NCBI RefSeq assembly: GCF_000275845.1
Contig: NW_006766991.1
Location: forward strand, 19,300 to 30,600
Direction: 5' to 3'
DNA length: 11,301 bases
Source: Dichomitus squalens LYAD-421 SS1
Taxonomy: Eukaryota; Basidiomycota; Agaricomycetes; Polyporales; Polyporaceae
Made by a program: the position numbers and the translations under genes. Every line of letters begins with the position of its first letter. Position 1 is the first letter of the stretch. The notes beneath the pieces are model-generated. The model had not been told where the DNA came from, did not search any database, and saw only the letters and a program-made list of their open reading frames with translations. This document shows positions 7,857 to 11,301 of the stretch, in pieces.

Positions 7857-8402
7857 TGGAGGGCTGTGGTAACCCTAACGTTATCCTGGTCGACTCTTCT
7901 CCGTACCCGCGCGATTCTCGGACGGAGCGATCCCCTCTGGGCAGTCGGCTTGCTAGACGTAGGGCAACTTTCAGGGTCGTGGAGCGGCGAAGCGCGACCA
8001 GAACGCAGCAAATTTCGTGATGTGCGCGAGGAGCTGGAAGAGGATTATCGTCAAGTGTGGCCAAGACTGAGAGGTTGTGCCTCTCCCGCGCGCTCCCGTA
8101 ATATTGGGTAGGGGCGCTTACATCAGCACACCCTGTTTCGAACACCATCTCTAGTCTTGTGTCCCCGAGGGTTCTCTCAGCGATACCACGACCTCGTCCC
8201 TCCGCTTTGTTCTCCTCCCTCCACTCTGCTGGCCCTTATTTCTGCTTTTCTGGCTTCCCTCACCTTCTGCGACGATCAAGTCAACTATCCTGGCTGCTGC
8301 AAGCCTGTCACAAAGTCTTGTGGTTACTCTGCTTTGCCGCTTCGCCACTGCGCTTGCCCTGCCTCGTTCAGTCTGCATAGTTCTCTTTCTCTCGACCAAT
8401 TC
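7857..8402. promoter_or_regulatory. Divergent intergenic region between Dnmt2 and the PHD gene
   Basis: This 546-bp stretch must hold the promoters and 5' UTRs of both genes. TAACCCTAAC at 7870-7879 is a telobox-like motif, 14-23 bp from the Dnmt2 start codon; on the Dnmt2 sense strand it reads GTTAGGGTTA. From about 8165 to 8400 the plus strand is strongly pyrimidine-rich, as expected for a fungal transcription start region and leader of the PHD gene. The frame of the PHD gene is open upstream to 8157 but has no ATG before 8403. No other gene is seen. Confidence 0.5.
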
Positions 8403-11301
8403 ATGCTCTCGGAAGCCCCTGATACCCGGAGTGATGTTGGAGATGAGCCATTAGATGGGATGCCAAGCAGCAGGTGCGCCATATCCCTTGCCGTAGCCTA
8501 ATGTCCTCCATTCAGACAAAATGGTTCCAGTTCAAGTCACACAGCGCTGCTGCCTGCCTTCGGTCTTGGTCTTCACAAAAAGTCCCACCTTCCTACGCCA
8601 CAAAGGTCAGTGATGCCGCCTCTCGATCACCGCCGGCTCCCAGCATATCTGACGACGCTTATGGCCACTAATCTGGCATCCGATCAATGAAGCAGTCCCA
8701 GCAATGTTGCTGTATACGCCCCCAATATGAACGGTGCCTATACATCTCCCGTGCATCATCTGTACGAGCGTCCGTTTCTGCGCAATCTAACCGAAGTGCT
8801 TACCGGACTTCATACCCCCAAGGAATCGGGATGTCCAGAGGAGCCACGTTCAGCGCAAGGTCACCCCAGCCAGGTATGTCCCGAGAATATTGAGTGCATC
8901 TCATCATGCCAATCTTATCATAGGGATGACATATCCGGAGTCCCGGCAGCTTCTTTCATGACGCCTGAGTCCAGTCCTCTGCTGCCTCGTAAGATGATGC
9001 CACCAGAATCACCGGTTGCAGGACCGTCATCCATACCACATACCCCGCTCCGCCACGAGCTCGCTGGTAATACAGGGGCTGATCACGCCACGAGCCAGCT
9101 ATCTGTAGATACTGTCATATCTCCATTAGCCCCAGCGCCGATCATCACCACGCCCGTATCAGCACGGAGTCGAGACATGACCCCCGCATCCCGCCTGTCC
9201 TCCCCATTCCTGGACAGGCTTTCCGCCACCGACAGGCGCTCAGTAAAATCGCAGTCCAAGTCCCCCATGCCCATCTCGACGGACTCACCCATGGCCGATG
9301 TCTTCTCCGCCACCCCACGACCGTCGACGCCTCCGCCGCTCGCCACGCCCGTCCCAAAACGTGCCCTTGGAGGCGAGATGCAACGCATACATCTACAACT
9401 CGCCGCTGACCGCGCAGAACGCCTAGCGGAGATGGAGGCTCGCCGACCCGAGTACCTCGTGCGTGAGAAGCGACCACGGTCCGAAGCCGACATCCCCACC
9501 TTGGACGAGCTCGACGCAGCCAACGCGACACTGGGCGTCACCGAGACCCCAATGAAGGGTCGCCGGCTGCAGCTGTTCCAGGCGACGAGCGAGGAGACGT
9601 TCGAGCAGAGCCTGTTGGCGGGTGGTTATCCTGGGTACGGGCAATCCCCAGCGTACAAGAACGGTGAGCCGCAGACACCCTTGCCCCACGGGAAGAGCCG
9701 CAGCTCTTTGTCCCAGCGCGCGCTGCACTGGTTCCAGCAAGCGACTCCAGGTCAGCCTGGGCCCTCGACGACAATTGTGGCCGCCACTGCAGCGCCTTCG
9801 CCCGCGGAGGAGCCGGTTGAGTTGCCGAGCGAGCAAGAGATTCGGAAACGAAGGAGGCTGGATGCTTTCAGGGAGCATCCGGAGAAGAAAGAAGCTGCCC
9901 CGAAGTTGTACCCTGTCGAGGTCGAAGGCCGCGGCCGTCTGTTGCTCGACGTTCCCCCAGAGGGTACTGTCCCCGTCCACGCCAGGACTCCCGTGAAGCG
10001 ACGTCCAAACAAGCGCAAGCGGCGACGGGGCGGCCGACGGGGCGCTGCGACCGAGGAGCAAGAAGACGAGCCCGTGCAGCCCAACTGGCCCGACGCCGCG
10101 TTCCCATGGTGCCTGCGCGCGCAAGAGCGCACACAAGCGGAGAAGATGAAGCAGGAGGAGCGGCTCAAGTGGGTCAAGCGCTTCCTCGAGCGCGAGAGCG
10201 ATAGCGACTCGGCAGAGGACGACCAGGAGCTCTGGCCGCCGCTGCAATCGCACGAGAACGACCAGGTCGCGCACCGTCGCGGGCGCGGAAAAATGGTCCC
10301 CCTGCGCCCGAACCCCGCCGCGCCTGTGCGCGCGCTAGGAGAGGAGAACATGCTCGTCCCGAGCGACCCCGCAGACGCGCGCGCGGCGCTCCTCTCGAAG
10401 CGCTCCGTGCGCACGCTCTCGAGCCGGCGCAGGGAGGCACAAGGCTTGGGCGAGGTCGAGGACGTGAAGTGCATCGGGTGCGCGCGCGGCGACGACGGCA
10501 CGGAGCTCGTCCAGTGCGACCTCTGCAAGGAGTGGTACCACCTGCCGTGCATCGGCATCCGGCACGTCGCCGAGCTCGGGCGCGAGGAGGACCTCTGGTT
10601 CTGCGACACGTGTCTCAACTTGCCCCCCGCGCCGCCCGTCGAGCCGACGTTCGTGCCCACGGACGACCGCCCGCTCGACCAGCTCGTGCGGCCCGACTCG
10701 CTCTTCTTGCAGTACGAGCACTCGCTGGTGGAGAGCCCGGCCTCGTGGGACGTCGACGTCCGGCCCGTCGGCGCCGCGCCGCAGACGCCCATCCGGCGCA
10801 GGGCGAGCGGCGAGGAAGAGGACGAGGACGGGGGGGGCCTGACGCACGCGTTCTCGACGCGCTCGTCGCGCGGTGCGCCGAAGACCCCGGACTCGTCCGC
10901 GAAGACGGTGCGGGTGTACGCGACGCCCAGTGCGTACGCGCTCGCATTCGACCGGGACGGGTTCGACCCGGACACGCCGTTCGACCCGACGACGACGCCG
11001 TCGCGCGGGATCAAGTTCAGCGGGGGCCCGCCGCCGACGCTTGGGCTGTCGACCCCGAAGGGGGGTGTGGGGCTCTGGGCGGGGCGGGGCGGGGCGACAC
11101 CTACGCCGACTCCGACGCTCGCGGCAAGGTTCGGGGCGGGGGCGGGGGGCAGCGTGGGGCCGAGGAGGCTGAACTGGAACGATGGGCGGCACGCGTACGA
11201 GACGACGCCGGGGGCGGGGGCGCACTCGAGGAGCATATACTCGGGGGGTACGACGACACGCCGATCACGCGGGCGCCGAGGATCGGGGAGAGGGTCGGGG
11301 G
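8403..11301 (+). CDS. PHD-finger nuclear protein, 3' end outside the window
   Basis: Probably a chromatin reader; exact function unknown. Exons: 8403-8473, 8516-8605, and 8693 to beyond 11301; introns of 42 nt (CTAAT branch site, ATTCAG) and 87 nt (GTCAGT, CTAAT branch site). The acceptor of the second could also be 3 nt later. About 923 codons are visible. The first 140 residues include LHKKSHLPTPQ and HHLYERPFLRNLTEVLTGL, then a long Ser/Pro/Thr-rich disordered part. A basic stretch KRRPNKRKRRRGGRRG (about 489-504) is a likely nuclear localisation signal, and a charged, coiled-coil-like stretch (QAEKMKQEERLKWVKRFLER) follows. The PHD finger has the C4HC3 order at C647, C650, C662, C665, H670, C673, C691, C694, with QCDLCKEWYHLPC and a final LWFCDTC. 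W668 sits where histone H3K4me3-binding PHD fingers carry an aromatic-cage Trp, so methyl-lysine binding is possible. The tail is Gly/Pro/Thr-rich. A GTATGT at 8874 could be another donor, but the obvious 50-nt intron breaks frame. The frame probably shifts at a G6 run (11243-11248). Long open frames on the other strand (up to 494 codons) are GC-rich shadows. Confidence 0.85.
10470..10613 (+). other. PHD zinc finger domain (C4HC3)
   Basis: The ligand spacing is C-x2-C-x11-C-x2-C-x4-H-x2-C-x17-C-x2-C, which fits a PHD finger and not a RING or FYVE finger. The Trp two residues before the seventh ligand (LWFC) is the usual PHD core residue, and CKEWYH resembles methyl-lysine-binding PHD fingers of the ING/Spp1/KDM5 type. 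Confidence 0.92.
11060..11094 (+). other. G-quadruplex-prone tract in the PHD coding sequence
   Basis: Six G runs of three to six bases (11060-11065, 11069-11072, 11077-11079, 11081-11084, 11086-11089, 11091-11094) lie in 35 nt on the mRNA-sense strand, with loops of 1-4 nt. This meets the usual G4 pattern. It encodes a Gly/Trp/Ala/Arg-rich low-complexity stretch. Confidence 0.55.

Noticed and set aside
7362..8111. 249-codon plus-strand open frame overlapping Dnmt2 exons 1 and 2
   Set aside because: It has no domain or start context, and the opposite strand carries clear Dnmt2 motifs I and II with valid splice sites.
9752..11236. 494-codon open frame on the minus strand, with 283- and 296-codon companions nearby
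   Set aside because: It lies opposite the PHD gene. The absence of stops follows from GC-rich codons on the coding strand, and the peptide is Ser/Arg/Pro-rich with no domain, while the plus strand shows a complete PHD finger.
1..11301. CRISPR array, rRNA genes, complete transposon or viral genes
   Set aside because: No regular repeat-spacer pattern, rRNA-like sequence, reverse transcriptase, transposase or integrase motif was seen on either strand.

Overview
The window looks like nuclear DNA of a filamentous basidiomycete, most likely an Agaricomycete. Three protein-coding genes can be read with confidence. The two on the minus strand carry short GT-AG introns of 55-63 nt, the usual size in these fungi. 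Third codon positions are GC-rich, there are no operon-like overlaps, and both housekeeping proteins have close fungal counterparts. Species cannot be set from the sequence alone.

Layout. Positions 1-560 hold a tRNA-like Pol III unit (A box, B box, T8 terminator) followed by a dense array of ACTTG/CAAGT pentamers with perfect palindromes. Positions 560-1740 hold no gene that I can defend, only a few coding-like stretches. Positions about 1744-3360, plus strand, carry a chain of coding-like segments that change frame at splice-like GT...AG pairs; this is either an intron-rich gene with very short introns or a decayed gene, and its family is not recognised. Positions 3700-5085, minus strand, encode translation initiation factor eIF5 (4 exons, 404 aa). 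Positions 5569-7856, minus strand, encode a Dnmt2/TRDMT1-type tRNA(Asp) cytosine-38 methyltransferase (6 exons, 370 aa as modelled). Positions 8403 to the window end, plus strand, encode the first ~920 residues of a large, mostly disordered nuclear protein with one PHD finger; it runs off the right edge.

eIF5 and Dnmt2 lie head to tail, 483 bp apart. Dnmt2 and the PHD gene are divergent and share a 546-bp intergenic region. One gene acts in translation initiation, one modifies tRNA and one is a probable chromatin reader; nothing in the sequence shows that they form a pathway.

The most unusual part is the Dnmt2 gene. Intron 4 is 702 nt and intron 1 is 295 nt, against 55-63 nt for the other three. 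Intron 4 holds a degraded copy of part of the gene's own exon 2 (SAM-binding motif II). Intron 1 holds a perfect 13-bp inverted repeat flanked by GAT on both sides. The PHD gene has a probable 1-nt frame break at a G6 run near the window end. No CRISPR array, rRNA, complete transposon or viral gene was seen.
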